A DNA stretch of 64,000 nucleotides from Massospora cicadina (taxonomy: Eukaryota > Entomophthoromycota > Entomophthoromycetes > Entomophthorales > Entomophthoraceae). Each line of letters starts with the position of its first letter. Position 1 is the first letter of the stretch. This document shows positions 33,456 through 47,019 of this stretch, piece after piece. The stretch covers positions 62,001 through 126,000 of the forward strand of contig JAKSZP010007895.1 of assembly GCA_022478985.1 (NCBI GenBank), written 5' to 3'. The position numbers and the translations under genes are program-made. Under the pieces are notes generated by a model. The model searched no databases and had not been told where the DNA came from. It saw only the letters and a list, made by a program, of their open reading frames with translations.

Positions 33456-34577
33456 TGTAAAAATTTATAGGTTTAATTATTATTGGCCAATAACCCCTAT
33501 AAACTTATTACTTGCACAGGTTCAGGTTTTTGTGCAATTTGTCCACGTTATATATTATTTGATATGATTGGTTGAAAATAGTATGATAACTATTATCTTT
33601 AGTTGAATGGAAGGCCTAGATCTTGGCCCAACGCTCAGCTAGTATTTCTACAAAAATAACTTGTGATTTCTTAAAATAGGGATTTGTTCTCTTGTACCAT
33701 ATAACCCGTTCTTCTCTTATATTCCTGTTGATGGTTTCTCCAGCTCAACACACTGTTTGCAGCAATCCTCAATTTGTTTCCACTTTTTCTCTAGATCTCC
33801 TCTCAGATCCTGACTCTTTTCCTTGAAGAGTCTTCCAATTATTACACACAGCAATAATATCCCTGAGAAAGAATAGAACAAATGAAAGCTGATAAAGTGT
33901 ACTAAGCTAGTATATCTACTGTTTACTCAGTGTGTTTTTATTATAAGTGAATTTTAGGGAAATTATAGTGGGGGATTTAGCCATCTAACCCTCAGTGACA
34001 CCTCTTTAATGAAACAAGCTGTTACCATTGAATCACCAATCTTTATTTTATCAGAGATGGTCTTCCCCATCTTGGGTAGGACATCATCATTGGATATCCT
34101 TAAGACCTAAAATGCAAAGATTTGGAAAATGTTTCCTAACATTTTCCTTTCAATCTAAGCAAACAAACCATATTTGGCAAGCAACCTGCTTATGTAATGG
34201 GACTTATTACCCATTAAGGCAGGTCACAAACCAACTGATTAATTTGTTAGTTGCAGGTGGCATCACTTGACTTACAACTTACTCCTTTTATTCCCAATCA
34301 GTTGGTGATATAACCTGACTGATCCTACTCAGTACACCTGATAGTTAATCAACTATCAGATGCCCCTATTTTTTGGCAACTCTTCCCAATGAGATCTTAA
34401 GCATTCATCTGGATCAACCATAATGGATCTGAACCAGGAAAATTACCCAAAATCCCCTGAACAATATTAACCCAAAGTCAGGGTCAACTGATCTACAAAT
34501 CACCTTGCATTAGGTAATTATCCCCTAGTGATTCCTGGTAATCTAGCCAGCTGGGAATATGAGCAAAAATCCCAACA
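33456..34577. mobile_element. Solo LTR of element B family
   Basis: This 1122-bp block aligns with the element B LTR at 4346-5439. It starts TGTAAAAATTTA and ends CCCAACA. Perfect 5-bp target repeats ATGGT flank it (33451-33455 and 34578-34582). No internal region is attached, so it is a product of LTR-LTR recombination. If oriented as the 4346 copy, its transcription sense is minus. Confidence 0.9.
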
Positions 34578-34635
34578 ATGGTGCTGGGTCTAAAAGTAGA
34601 TAATTAGCGGAACTATTAAATACTATAATTAAATG

Positions 34636-34773
34636 TAAAAGTAAATGAGGTGCTTCAACCTTGGGACAAATATACCACGCCAAGTTTTTTGGCCTGTGCT
34701 GGTTTTGAACCTATGTCAATCAAAAGCCAACCCAGAGTGGAGCAGGAACACTCCTGCTATGCTTCCATTCCTC
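34636..34773 (-). mobile_element. tRNA-derived SINE, copy 3
   Basis: The minus-strand copy is 138 bp. Its tail (GGCGTGGTATATTTGTCCCA) and B-box part (AGGTTCAAAACCAGCACAGGCC) match copies 1 and 2. Its head has diverged and carries about 10 extra bases before the B box. Flanking repeats ACTATAATTAAATG (34622) and ACTATAATTGCATG (34774) agree at 12 of 14, so it is an older insertion. It landed 54 bp from the solo LTR's right TSD. Confidence 0.82.
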
Positions 34774-34787
34774 ACTATAATTGCATG

Positions 34788-37700
34788 CAAGTTTTTAATT
34801 ACTAAACTAGAAAATTAAACTTCAATATTTTTTACCTATCTGATGTTTTCATGCTAATAAATATGTCATTGTTTGACACTGCCTTTTTTTCTTTTTATAA
34901 TATGTAATCATGTTGATACACTATTTGACATGGTGAGTGGGAAAATTATTTGAAGCAGATGGTGTGACAGGATGGCCATAACAAGTATCATCACTTTATC
35001 TACTTAGCTTATTAATTTCACTGCTAACTATATAAACTAAATATCTTCTAGATTTGATACCATTTTATAGTTATACTTAGTACTTCTTCTCTAAAAGAAT
35101 TATTCTAAAAGATTTGCATTAAATATAAGTATGGCACTTTTTCTCTAATTTAAAGTAGCTCTGTGATGTATGCTTCCTTATTAAGCTTAAGATTTTCTAG
35201 ATTTATTTCTAATAAAACTAAAATTTTTAAAAATTAAAACTTTTTAAAATTAACTTTGCCTGTATTTTAATAGTAAATCACACTTGCTTTTACAATGGTT
35301 TTGTATGCAGACCTTTTTTGACCATGAAACTTTAACCTTTATGTACCAGATTTATAGACTCAATTATAGTAAGTTTAGTCTGCTCTTACTATAGTATACT
35401 GGTTTTCAGGATAATAGAAAAATTGTCTAATGTATGAATTACTTCTTTTAGTATAGTATACTTCATAGTAGAATCCTCATTATAGTATATAGAACTAGTC
35501 ACCTTATAAAACCTTGTTGAAAATTTTTGAGAATCAGAAGGGTCAAATATCGTTATAAACATATGATATGACCTATAGAATTAGTCTGCATACTATGTAA
35601 AAATTCACAAAATGAAGACTTAATATAGATAATTTAAGAACTTATAAAACATTGATTTACTTTAAACACAAAATATAAATCAAAGGTTTTATATCCTTTA
35701 GTTTATTATGTTCTAATGCTTTTACATTATGTATTAACAATCATTATGTTATGGGAAGATTGGCACAAATTTTTAAACCTTCTTTTCAGATCATGTGATT
35801 GGTGAGCTTTAAAACTTGCAAACCAAAGCTTATTAATGTGATTAGTACATCAACATATCAACTATCTGTTGACTCTCTATGTTTTAAAAAAAGCTTATGT
35901 CTAAATCAAGGAAAACAATTATAGGTCATAAATTATCTCAACCTTCATAAAGGGGTTTACATTTCATTACATTTCTTTATAATATCAATTTATGAAATCA
36001 ATGTTTTCAAATTTATAATATGCTCTAAGTTCATCTCAGTTCAATATAAGAATTCTAAATTTTTATTTTGTTTTCAGATAGCAAGGCAAGTTAGTATTAA
36101 TCTTTTGTTAATTGGCAAGTTGTTTTTTACAATATTCTATTGTGAGTAAAAGCTTTAAATTCAAGGAAGAATATTCATGCAGTATTCATTTTTAATGAAA
36201 AATATCGCTAATTATAATAAAAACAATTATTTATCTACTTAGTTGCTTTAGATCAGCTCCAGTAAGTCAGAAATAAATAGAAATTATACACTAGACATAG
36301 AATTCTGTCTGCGAAAATGTATGATATAGGGTGTCATGGCCCTCAAAGATTATAGAGTTCCAAAATTGCAATAATACTCACACTTCAGAAGTCTATAAAA
36401 ATTATTCTTATTTTATATAAGAATGATATATACAGTAGATAAATTATTTAGAATACCAAATATTCTGACTATTTTTTTGGCAGATAATGGAGGTTATATA
36501 TTTAAACAAACTTAATAATACTTAGTTTTTGCATGTACTTTTTATGCGTTTCTCTGACTAGTCAATATCATAACAGATGTGAAAAATTGGAAGAATTAAA
36601 GAATTACATTTCTTGTTTAATTTGGAATAATTGCATTTTATAGGCTTTTTGGTTGGGTTTTACACTCACAACATATATTACATTGGGAATCTATTACCAG
36701 TTATATAATTATATGGAAAACATCAGGACTCTATATATAAAAATATAAACAAACTTTGCCAAAACCACATAGTTATAGCCTTATATGATTAGAAGTGTCC
36801 TTGTTGATATATTAACAATTCGATCAATGGATTTGGCATAGCATTATTTATTGGAATTTATTTCAGAAATTATTGTAGGTTTATTTATAAGGTCATTTTT
36901 TGCATCATCTTCATTTCATCTAGAGTTTTGGCTATCATTCAATTAATCCTATAAATTCAATGATTTTGTTAGATAATTTGTCATATCTGGTTAATTCAAT
37001 AGATTTAGTGGTTTTTCTAGGAGGTTTAATGAATATATGTGCTATCTTCTAGGTTGATAACTCTAAGTAGTATGATATTTTTTGGTTAATTTAATAAACT
37101 TAATTCCTTCTGTACCTAACAATGACCGCCTATCAGTATAAAAAGTAAAGCTGGCAGATAAAATAATAGGGTATTAATAGCCTTAAGTAATATTATATCA
37201 AAGCACTGAAAACTAATATTATATTATCTAAGCAGTTGGTAGGTATTTATTTGATTTGATAGGTAAAAATCTTTCTTAACTTATTGACAGCCATCTATCA
37301 ATAATTTTGGATCTTAATTTAAAGTTTAGTTCAATTTGTTCTTACTTTATAAGATCTAAGAATAGTTAAATATATAAGTAATTAAATCTGAAATAATTTA
37401 TTATTAATAGAAATATTAAGTAAGGCAAAAGTGATATTATATTGAAGTTGTAAAGTTTATTTGATAGAAAAATGTTTTTAATATAAATTATAAAAATCTT
37501 TCATAAATATCTTATATAATAAGATGTAATACATAAATATTTTTAAGGTAGTTTTTTCCATTTAGTAATGTATCTCCATGGCCATTGAGTTGTTTATCTG
37601 ATACCCTGAGGATTTTAAATGGCTATAGATGGTTTCAGATGTCATGTAAATAAGCCCTCTATCATAGACTTGTTATTCCTAGTAAACAGTACTGGTGCTT

Positions 37701-40700
37701 ACTACATATATTTTTGATCTAAATAATTTATAATGAATTATATTAGTATTATCTAAAATTATTTATAGATCCCATTTTGAGCTGACAATTTAGTTACATG
37801 AAATTAGATTTTTAGATTTATTATCTACTGAGTTAAGATTTTAAATTTTTAGATCTGAATTAGTTTTAGTGTAACTTCACCTTTATAATCTATCAAAGTT
37901 ATTCTAATCTGATTCCATCGTTACTATATTTTTCTAAGGTTTAATCTGAAAGGTTATTATGATTTTCTTATAGATTTAGTCTTATAGAGGCTTATAGATT
38001 CATCTAATAATTCCTTTCTTACAAAGATTAACTAATTATCAGATGAGATTAATAGTTTATTTTTCCCTTTTAAAAATTGGACTTTAAGGTCTTGACAAAG
38101 ATTAAAGCTAGACTAAATTATTTTAACTTGTCTGGTGATTAATAAACTTTAATTGGCTGTACCATAGAGAAGCACTGATAATTATTCTATATGTTAAATA
38201 GGTATCATTATTCTATATTGAGGTTCACTAAAAATTGTTTATATTATTTTTTAATATGAAAATATCTCTATTAGCACTAAGGTATTTTTAGACAAAATTT
38301 AAGAAGAAAACTTTTAGAATTTAGAGCCTTAGTTAAAAAAGATGGATAAAGAGTTATATAATATCTATAGTCACTCTAGGTAAGTTTAAAAAGTTTGAAA
38401 ATATCTGATCTAAGGCTTTTAAGGTAAAACCATAAGAAATACTTATGTTTAGTCATTAGTAACATGTAAGAAAGGGATATGAGCATGAGGGCTTAGTTTG
38501 AACTAATTTTAAAGATTAAAAATAAAATTAACTTTAGATATAGTCATAAAAAGGGATCATAAACTTCTGAGCGTCAAATGTAAGATTTTAATATTAATTA
38601 AAAATCTAATTTTTTTAAATAAGGGAGGGGTTGAAGAAAGGTATCTCTTGGAAAATAGAGATACTATTGATAAAAATATAGCTTTTTGAAGATACCTACA
38701 TCTAGTCATAAGTAACAGGTGAAGAAATGGGCATGGGCATGAGGGCTTGACTATGTATTTATCTAATTATAATCTATAACCACTTTTTGCTTTAGTTATA
38801 GTTAGAAAGAGCATTACAAGCACCCAAGCTTGGTTGTAAAATTATAGATTAATTAAAATAGTCATATCAATGTTAGGATTTCCATGTTTTGGTAAAGCAT
38901 CTATTTTTGCTTTCCAAATTATTTATTAAAATTCACCTCTACTTGAAATTTTTGCTAATCTATTAATTGACATTTTATTGTGTCTAAGGCCCAAAATCAA
39001 ATTTAACTTTAAGTTATTATTCTATCACTTGATGCTTTTTCAGGTCAAAGGCATAAAATAATTAATAGCTTCAAGTCATATGTCATTGGAAAATCTCAAA
39101 TATCAACGTTAAATCTAAAAGGGTTACCCAAGTTAAGTCAGCAAATACCTATCATTCAATAAATTTAGGATGTTTTCCCAACTCAAGCTTAGCCCTTATT
39201 TTTCCTATCCCAAACTAAGTGATAGGCAAACCATCTGATAAATACGTTTTAACTCCTAACTTATTGGTTAATTAGATTAAAGATTTGTTTGGGATCTCTA
39301 AACCTTAATTAAGGTTAATTCTCTCTTTCATAAAATAGGACTGCTGAACTTTTTAAGTTCTTCACTAAAAACTATCCAACCCTAGCAATTTTTGAAGGAC
39401 TGGCCTTCTGACTGTTTATTCCACCAGCCACATAGCATGTAGCCCAAAATTCACTTTAAAAGTATGGGTATAATATGGAGTTTGATATAAGTTTAAGCTA
39501 TAACTGATAAAAATATAAATAAAGATTAACTTACATTTAGTCAAAAGTAATGTGTTAGGTAATATCATGGAAGCATCTAAAAGAATACTAACTTTTAATA
39601 TGGGTGTTTCAGGACTCAGTGGTAGCCCAGAAAGCCAAGGTTTTGGCCATATAAAATGATTTTAGAAAAGAGAATCCTAGGATTTTTTATGAAGAAGTAG
39701 ATAGTTAAAATATTAATTACCATACAATAAGCTAAATAACTTTAATGATAGCAACCATGAGTCTTTCAGGTGAAACTCCCAGGGCAAGAGAAGAAGGGAG
39801 GGCGACAACACTTTAGGGATCTACAGTTGCATGTCTTTGGTTGGATTTTAAGAGTGTATAGCTTTGATGATAGATTGGACATGTAAAATAGGGTCAAAGG
39901 GCTGAACAACATTGGTATCATCCCAGAGTGGTGGTTAATCAGCAAATTAATGACCCTATACAAGGATTATAAGGAGCATAGTTGATAAATAGCACCTGTC
40001 ATTTAGTAGATTCTCATATAAGAAATGTGTTCTAACTGTTCCAGAATTTTCAAACAACAGGTAAAGCAGCAATAGTAAAATAAAGCTTATTCGAGGTAAA
40101 AAAGATAAAAGGTTAACTAGTAGCAAATACTTGGAGTGGCTGCCATCTTTTAGGTTTTTGAGCTGAGAAATTGAGTATATAGTGACACCAGTGTTGACAT
40201 GCCAACATCCAACTATCATAAAAGTGCAATGTCCAAACTTATAAAGAAAACTTTCATAAGCTTGGTTTATACTGGAAAATATCATATAAAAAGCTGTATT
40301 AGAGTGTAATACAGGTATTAACTGTTTAAATGGTTATTGTAATCTGAGATTGAGAAAAATTTGTTATATATGAGATTTTCATAAATTTATACTAGCCTGG
40401 TGGATTCAGGAGAAGTTATAATGAAAGAGCAGGTATCGTTGTCAGCTCTGCAATGAGATAGGGCCAAATGGTATAGAAGGCTTAGAAGCTACTCAGATTT
40501 GGGCGTGTTATTTTCAATAGAAAAAAAGCAAAGGGCCAAACTAATGGATGGCTAAGGCTTGCTAAATAACCTCAACTTTTCCCTAAAATAGGATTTCTTA
40601 TCAACAGAATGAGGATAAATCCTTACTATAATTTAGCACTCAACTTTAGAGAATTGGGTTGGATCACATCTTGGGAGGGCCTTGAGACCAACAATCGTGA

Positions 40701-40990
40701 CCTTCCATTTTAGAGGTGTGATGTAGATTTAGATAACTTACTTTTGTTGATTTTTGATTTCCTGAGTTTCCAAGGTTTTCCTTTTTACTTCTTGAATTTT
40801 TGTGGCATAAGAGACATCTTTCTTTTGTCATCTGCTTTTTGAGTCAGGACTTTTATTTGGAAATGTCATGATCAATCAATGTGTCTACCAGTATATAAAG
40901 TTTGACTATAGTCCTATTCAACTCACCCTCATTTGAAATTTAGAACCTAATAATGGCCTCAAGATCCTGTATGGGGGGTACATAGATTTA
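34788..40990. other. AT-rich DNA with one diverged tandem duplication
   Basis: I see no gene. Around 38430-38900 a segment of about 250-260 bp seems duplicated: 'ttagtca.tagtaaca..t.agaaa.gg..atg.gcatgagggctta' at 38450 and 38710, with a weaker trace at 39533. Minus frames at 39766-39963 and 39956-40285 (109 codons, hydrophobic) lie downstream of the integrase relic at 41-42 kb and have no known motif. Confidence 0.4.
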
Positions 40991-41299
40991 TAAAAAATCG
41001 TTCATATACTCAGTTGACCATCATTCTTGGGCAATTGTAGCAATTAAACAATCTGATCTTATTTATGCATAACTTTAATTATCAAGACCACAAAGTGGTG
41101 AGCTTATTAATTCTCCTTAAAATATTTATAAAAATCAACTAAATCCCCTGGGTGGTGTATAGGCAAGGATGGTCATTGTAAGTTGCTCCGATTGGTCTAT
41201 TGGTTGTGATGTGAACTAGGCATCCATGGCTAAAGATTGCAATTAATTACTTTTGGCTAAAGCCTGTAAACTGCTTTGGAGGTTTGGATGGGGTGAAAG

Positions 41300-42100
41300 A
41301 TAGAATAGGTTGTAAGTAAGCTGATAGATTGGGTTCCCTACCATGAAGTGCCACAAAACTGGACTTCTTTATCACTCAATGTTAATTAAACCAATATTCA
41401 AGAAAGACACTTGACATTAGGTTATTTCGCCATAGTGGGTTGGTAGAGGCAATCATCTTTCATATCAAAATTGAACAAGCCATCAACTCTTTCAATGGCC
41501 CTATTTGTGGATGGATATAGGGGCTGTGAAGTTTTGATATGTAATGATTAAGATAGCCAATTCTTATACCACCTCAGAAGTATTTTAGATAGTATTTAGA
41601 AAACAGTACTCTTAGACTGCCATGTTACATAAATATGTGTAAATACAGGGATAATGTAGTAGTTTCAATGGTGGCTTTTGGTACTTATACAGCCTCAATC
41701 ACTTGGTGAGGTGGTCCACAGCTAATATCATAAAGTGATGACTATATTTTTGGTTGGTAATGGGCCAATAATAAGAATGCTTACTTTGTGAAATGGGTCT
41801 AAAGGAGTGACCACTTTTTTATTGGAACTTCATTAGAGTATACCATGGTGTCAACATATGACTGGCTCCAATACATCTTGAATGGAGTCTATCATACCAT
41901 CCCCTAAATTAAAATGACATCAATCATTGATAAGATTATTATATCTCCCCATAGCTAATGGTAATGTAATCTTTCAGGAATTACATATGTCTGTTTGGAG
42001 GGAAAGACATAGAGAAAAATCTTTTCTGTACTAATTTTTATAATAAACTATTAAATATTTGCATATCAGTTTTTTCTCTATGCTCATTTGTATTTCTATA
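41300..42100 (-). pseudogene. Integrase core relic (41-44 kb element)
   Basis: Minus-strand translation of about 41840-41650 gives ILAVDHLTK, which resembles the xxAxDxLTKW segment carrying the first catalytic Asp of gypsy integrase. Upstream is YYWPITNQKYSHHF. In-frame stops follow. The assignment rests on this one segment and its position downstream of RNase H. Confidence 0.5.
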
Positions 42101-42133
42101 GTTTCCATAGACCAAAAATATTGGCAGAGGAGA

Positions 42134-42328
42134 TCATATATGAGTCTCACCACCAACTAGTATTGTTAAGACTGGTAACCTTGAGAGGCCAATGGCAATT
42201 TGGTGCACTGCGCCAGGCTGATGAATAATAGATATATCATAATTTTTATCTATAAAGCCCACTGAGATATTGACTATTAAGTTTACACATCTGCTATAGC
42301 CAAAAAAGGGAAGTGATATAAGTATCAC
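42134..42328 (-). pseudogene. RNase H end relic (41-44 kb element)
   Basis: The frame contains KNYDISIIHQPGAVHQIAIGLSRLPV, matching the usual end (YDxxIxHxPGxxHxxADxLSRLP) of gypsy RNase H. The Asp before LSR is replaced by Gly. Its position between the RT and integrase traces fits. Confidence 0.75.
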
Positions 42329-42609
42329 AGTAAAGTGCGTCTTACTTAAAAATGAATAAAAATGTTTGATGTAGAAGCTTATGTACAGACACTTGCGCTA
42401 GGTGACACTATAATTACTTATGGATTTTGAAACATCTTATAAAATATCAAATGTGTGGTATACTTGCTTTTTTCATGATAGCCAAAATTTTACCAACTGC
42501 AGGTTTTGCTTTTATTTGTTAACAGAAGAAAAGGATTATCAAACTTATTTAAATTATTATAGGAGTTTGATTAATAAAAGCTATAAAGCTTCAAAGGATT
42601 GGTGTTGTT

Positions 42610-43400
42610 CTAACTCCCATCAGAAGGGTACATATATTGTAATAAATGGACCAAAGGTTCAGCTTGCTCAGAGAGGTTAGAATTTGATGGGTGGTAATAC
42701 CCTACCATGCCCACGAAACCAAGATTTCTCTCAAAACTCTTAGGCGGACATCTTGTGTATTTCTGTAACCTTATCCAGGTGTAGTAAGATTTTTTTGGCA
42801 ACTTTATGACCAAAAAAATCAAACTTCCTTTCTAAAAAATAACTTAAATGGAATGTCTAAAATTTAGAGAGGCTCTTCACAATTTTTAAAACTTTTCATA
42901 AATGGTCAAGGTGAGAATATAATGTCTGTGAAAAGAAATTAATATTGGTAGATATACCTTAATGCAGGACATCTTTAAGTCGCTAAGGTTTCTATTTATG
43001 GCTTTCTGGAATATAGCAGGGGTGTTGCATAGCCCCTGTGGTATTCATGTGTATTCAATAAATCCCTCTTTAGCTGAAAGCACACAATTAGCTTGGTCTT
43101 TGGGGTTAAATCTATCTGCCTTTATCCGCTGTCCATATCTATCACTAATAAAAACTGAAAATTGAACAGCATCTGGAGAGAAGAACTATCAAGGTAAAAG
43201 GGTAATCATCTTTCTTGGTAAACCAAGTTTAATTTTTCAATAGTTTATCACCAACCTATGGGTTCCGTCTTTCTTCTTTACCAGGAGCATAGGCGAGGCC
43301 TAAGGGCTTTGTGAAGGTTTCATTAAGCCGGAGTCAAAAAGTTTCTTTAACTACACTGCTACCTGTTCTTCCAACTTTGACTTTCCAATAAAGCTTAGTT
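42610..43400 (-). pseudogene. Reverse transcriptase relic (41-44 kb element)
   Basis: From about 43390 leftward the minus strand reads EEQVAVQLKKLFDSGLMKPSQSP, then ASPMLLVKKKDGTHRLVIN and LVIDMDSG. These are the RT fingers and first-Asp palm motifs. The thumb/connection part is seen in 42822-42610, with SFERNLGFVGMVGYYHPSN and AEPLVHLL. Several stops interrupt it. The YxDD box was not located. Confidence 0.75.
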
Positions 43401-43950
43401 CATATAGGTAAAGCATCCCATTGTCTACCCAATGGGTCATCCCGTTCATTTTCTAAAAGTTGTATGGCCTAAAAGAGAAGATGTCAGAAATTTTTGCCAG
43501 AAATTTCTCAATCATATTTTTTGAAAGCAGTAAAATCAGTTTTAATGTAATGTTTGACAGTGGCTATATTGAGGGATTGTTCATTCTGAAATCGTGTACA
43601 ATACTAAACTTTGTGAACTAAGCACCTCCTCAACTGGCATTTTTTGAACATAAATTATGAGGTCAATTTCCCTATGCCACGCTGCTGAGGGTCTAATTTC
43701 CCTAAAAGTATGAAATAATTAAAAACTGTGTATAATACACCTGGAATAGTAGTAAATCTTGATGGAAAAAATATTTACTCAATGAACTTCTAATATTTGT
43801 ACCAAAAGGATGTGTATTTGAACCCAGGTATTGACAATGACCTGCACATGGGAGGTTTTATCAATGGAGAAGGAGCTTACAAGGACATACCTTCCTTGGC
43901 ATAGACAGACTTATGGAGCATCTTTGCTTAATGTCTTATGATGAGTTATA

Positions 43951-44214
43951 CTATCCAATAGATAGTAGTTTGTCCTCTATGTGGTATACCCACTTCTTGG
44001 GTTTGTCTTTTTTATTTTTAAGGGTATAAAAGATAAGAGGAACGTAGTACTTCAATGGAGACAGATAAGACTCATATAAAATGATAACCCCTGAGTATGT
44101 ATGCAAAAACTGAGTCCCTAGTAATAAGTGATACCTTTGGTCCTCTAGAATCACAGCTGTTACAGATAGAGATTTAACCTGGAGTATTTGCAGTTTTAAA
44201 TATGCAACAAGCAA
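43951..44214 (-). pseudogene. Possible protease-region relic (41-44 kb element)
   Basis: The 87-codon frame has LSVTAVILEDQRYHLLLGTQFLHTYSG. This resembles the C-terminal half of gypsy protease, where a VILG/LGxxFL segment precedes RT. The catalytic DSG/DTG is not visible. The position upstream of RT supports the call. Confidence 0.55.
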
Positions 44215-44220
44215 CTTAGT

Positions 44221-46700
44221 GCAATAGGGCCATCCATCCCATATACTAAATTGTTTTGGAGATTTGATGCAACTTTAACTTGGCTAACCAACTTAGATAT
44301 ACCTTGATAGATTAACCAGTATTGACAATTGTATGGAATTTTAATCTAAAAAACTTTACTCTCAGCGTTGGTAACAAAGTCTACAAATTGTGGTTGCATT
44401 GTAAAAAAAGAGAGCTGATGGAGTACATAGAGAACAAGGGTATCTTAAATCGCAGTCTTAATTAAAAACAATCATTTCATTATAATCATTTTCTGTGTGG
44501 GCCTCAAATATAGTAACACAAGAGGAAGATGTTTGAAGTTTGGTCTAGTTGTCAACATGAAGAGTCTCTCCTTTCATGTTTATAAGCTTTACCTCCTTAT
44601 CTGCGATTCTTTATAACATTTCTCAGCTATTTGCCAACATATTTCACTAAAAGTTCATTAAAGGCTTTTTATTTACATCTTCTTCTTAAGAGCATGAACC
44701 TAGACGTCTGTTGATAGTGTACTTGGTTTAGTTGCTTTCTGGAGTAAGCTGTCAGGAATCTTGATAAAGGCTTCTTTGATGTCTAGGATGCTTGTGAAAT
44801 TTCTTGATGTCACTAATATGAAGCTATAAATCTGGGTGAGAAGCTAAGCCTAATATAGTGCCAGTGATTACTTCTCCGGTGATATGCAGTCATAATTTAC
44901 CAGTGTCTAGGCTTCAAGGTAAAACTAATTTTTAAATTAGGGTGGAGTTTCTCCCCCTCAGATGAGGATCCTCATAAAGGGCTGTTTCTAAGAAGATAAG
45001 GTCTGGTCACTCACAAATACCTATATCAAAGCGGCCTTGACCTGGCTCCAAGTTTGGCTATTTTTAAAATGGGCAACCATGATCTCATAAGTGATGAAAC
45101 TCAAGCAGGTTAAAAGTTGGTTTACTTTTGTATATTGGTGGCCTCTTCCATGGCACACTTGTAGACATACAAGAACTAAACAATGCTACCCTTCATTAGG
45201 AACATTATTTTCTTTAAAAAGTTTTTTAAGTCATTGGTGAAAGGGGTAGACAAAATATAAATTTTCTATAACAGTGTTTGGGGCTTAACTGAAGTCTCAT
45301 TAACAACATATTCAGCAGGTTGAATTCAGTTCATCTGGGTTTTTAAGTATGTTACATTGTTTTAAAAAATTTCCAAAGTCTCATATAAAGGTGGAAGGTA
45401 TCTTCTGAGAAAGCATTTTTAGTGCCCCTGCAGTTCCAACTTTTGGGCTTCATAGGGTCTTTAGTAGATAGTTGCTCAGCCTTGATGATTTTAATCTGAT
45501 GGGATAGTTAATTTGAGTTCATATAATATTCTATTTGGACACCATATAGTCAAGAAAACTTCTAATATTAGTAAGCCCTTCCTCTAAGGCTTTTTATGGT
45601 ATAGGTAGGGTCAATTGAAGACCAGTAAGGTCTGCTCCACAACCTCATGCTACAGAATTGGTTTTAGCTTGTGATCTTGTAACCTATCCTCAAATGTTAT
45701 TTAGTGGTAACTGAAGGTTTTAATCTTCTAATTCCCATACAGTAGGGCCAAGGGGCGAGGCACAGGATGTCCTTGAAGACTTTAGGGACTAGTTAATAAG
45801 TTGGGACCAGAAGTTCACAGTCTCCTTGTGGTTCATGTATTCCAGAAGGCCCTTGAGTCCAGGAGGTTTTTATTATCCAGGAGGTCCTTCTAGGACATCA
45901 GAGCCTTAAGTTCCAGGCTGTTACTGTATTAAATCTTCCACTAATTATATAAAACACCGTTCCTAATAAATTTTGAAATCTGAATTGTGATCTAGGACAG
46001 ACGAGGTAGTTTGTCTGACCTGATGATGAGCTTTAGACATGTCGGCATTAGCTTGAGTAGTGAGTTGGTTTTGTAAGTATCCAATAGCCCCTTCATTAAA
46101 TTTAAGCCATTCAGTAATAAACTTGCTTAATAAAACACTGATTCTAAAGTATCACACTTTAAATCTTATGAACAAAAGAGGAGACGGATTAGTAGAAGTC
46201 AAAGGTATGTGAATGAAGTAACTTGGACTAGATTTGGCTGTCTCAGCACTCCTTGAAGATGAAATTAAAAATTTCACAACATGATAGATTGTCATGTTTA
46301 CGAAGTGTTATAGATATTAATTTGACCCTAGTGACGACTTCAATAGTTAGAAAATTAGAAGCCAGATATCCATCATAGTAGAATTTACAGCGGAACTCTA
46401 CCCTGTCCAAACCAACTTCAGGCATGAAAAACCATCATGTAGTTGTTAATTGATCAGTCCTAGGTTGGTGTTTTTATCTGGTAATTGCTTTAATACACAA
46501 AGGGTACTTGTTGTCTAAACTCAACAATAGTTTAAAGTGCAGCTGAGTTAGGGACATCTACTTTAAAATAAGCACTGCATACCCATTTATAACTTTAAGG
46601 TTCCAAGGCCCAGTCATCAAGCTATATATGACTCAAACTCTTAAAAACTAAGAAGGGCGTCAAATCTAAGGCTTTACCTATTGCCAAATTCACTGATTTA
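44221..46700. other. Unassigned, no gene seen
   Basis: This would be the gag/5' LTR side of the preceding relic. I could not recognise gag, a PBS or an LTR. A 60-codon minus frame at 46243 has no motif. Confidence 0.4.
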
Positions 46701-47019
46701 TGGCACACCCTAAATGAGAGATGGGTAGCAGCTGTCCCTCATCGTTTTTCCCCTTCAACCCCACAACCTACTTCCAAATCACAACTCATTATTGTCAGTG
46801 TATCTGCAGAGAACTATGTACAAAACATAAACATCTCTGTTTAGATTCTAAAAATAAGGTTAAAGCAAGAAACACTAATGCAACTCCCCCTCTCAAACAA
46901 ACTATTTACCATATAATACCGTTATTTGTAAAGAAATTATACCTGAGGCAATCTCAGGTGATAATGATAAGTTTAAAAAAGTTTGATATAGTAGGAGTTT
47001 ATTAAAAAAGAATTACAAT

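Larger units (their letters stand above)
41000..44220 (-). mobile_element. Decayed Ty3/gypsy pol relic, minus strand
   Basis: Read right to left, this has protease-like, RT, RNase H and integrase traces in gypsy order. Every part has stops. No LTRs or PBS were recognised, so the ends are approximate. The sequence is AT-rich and clearly older than the chromodomain elements. Its protein traces resemble element B more than family S. Confidence 0.75.

Noticed and set aside
34578..34590. ATGGTGCTGGGTC after the LTR end at 34577, at first read as a primer-binding site
   Set aside because: Its first five bases equal the five bases before the LTR (33451-33455), so it is the target-site duplication of a solo LTR.
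39956..40285. 109-codon minus frame as a membrane protein gene
   Set aside because: Hydrophobic content is expected from AT-rich DNA, no motif is seen, and it sits downstream of a dead integrase.
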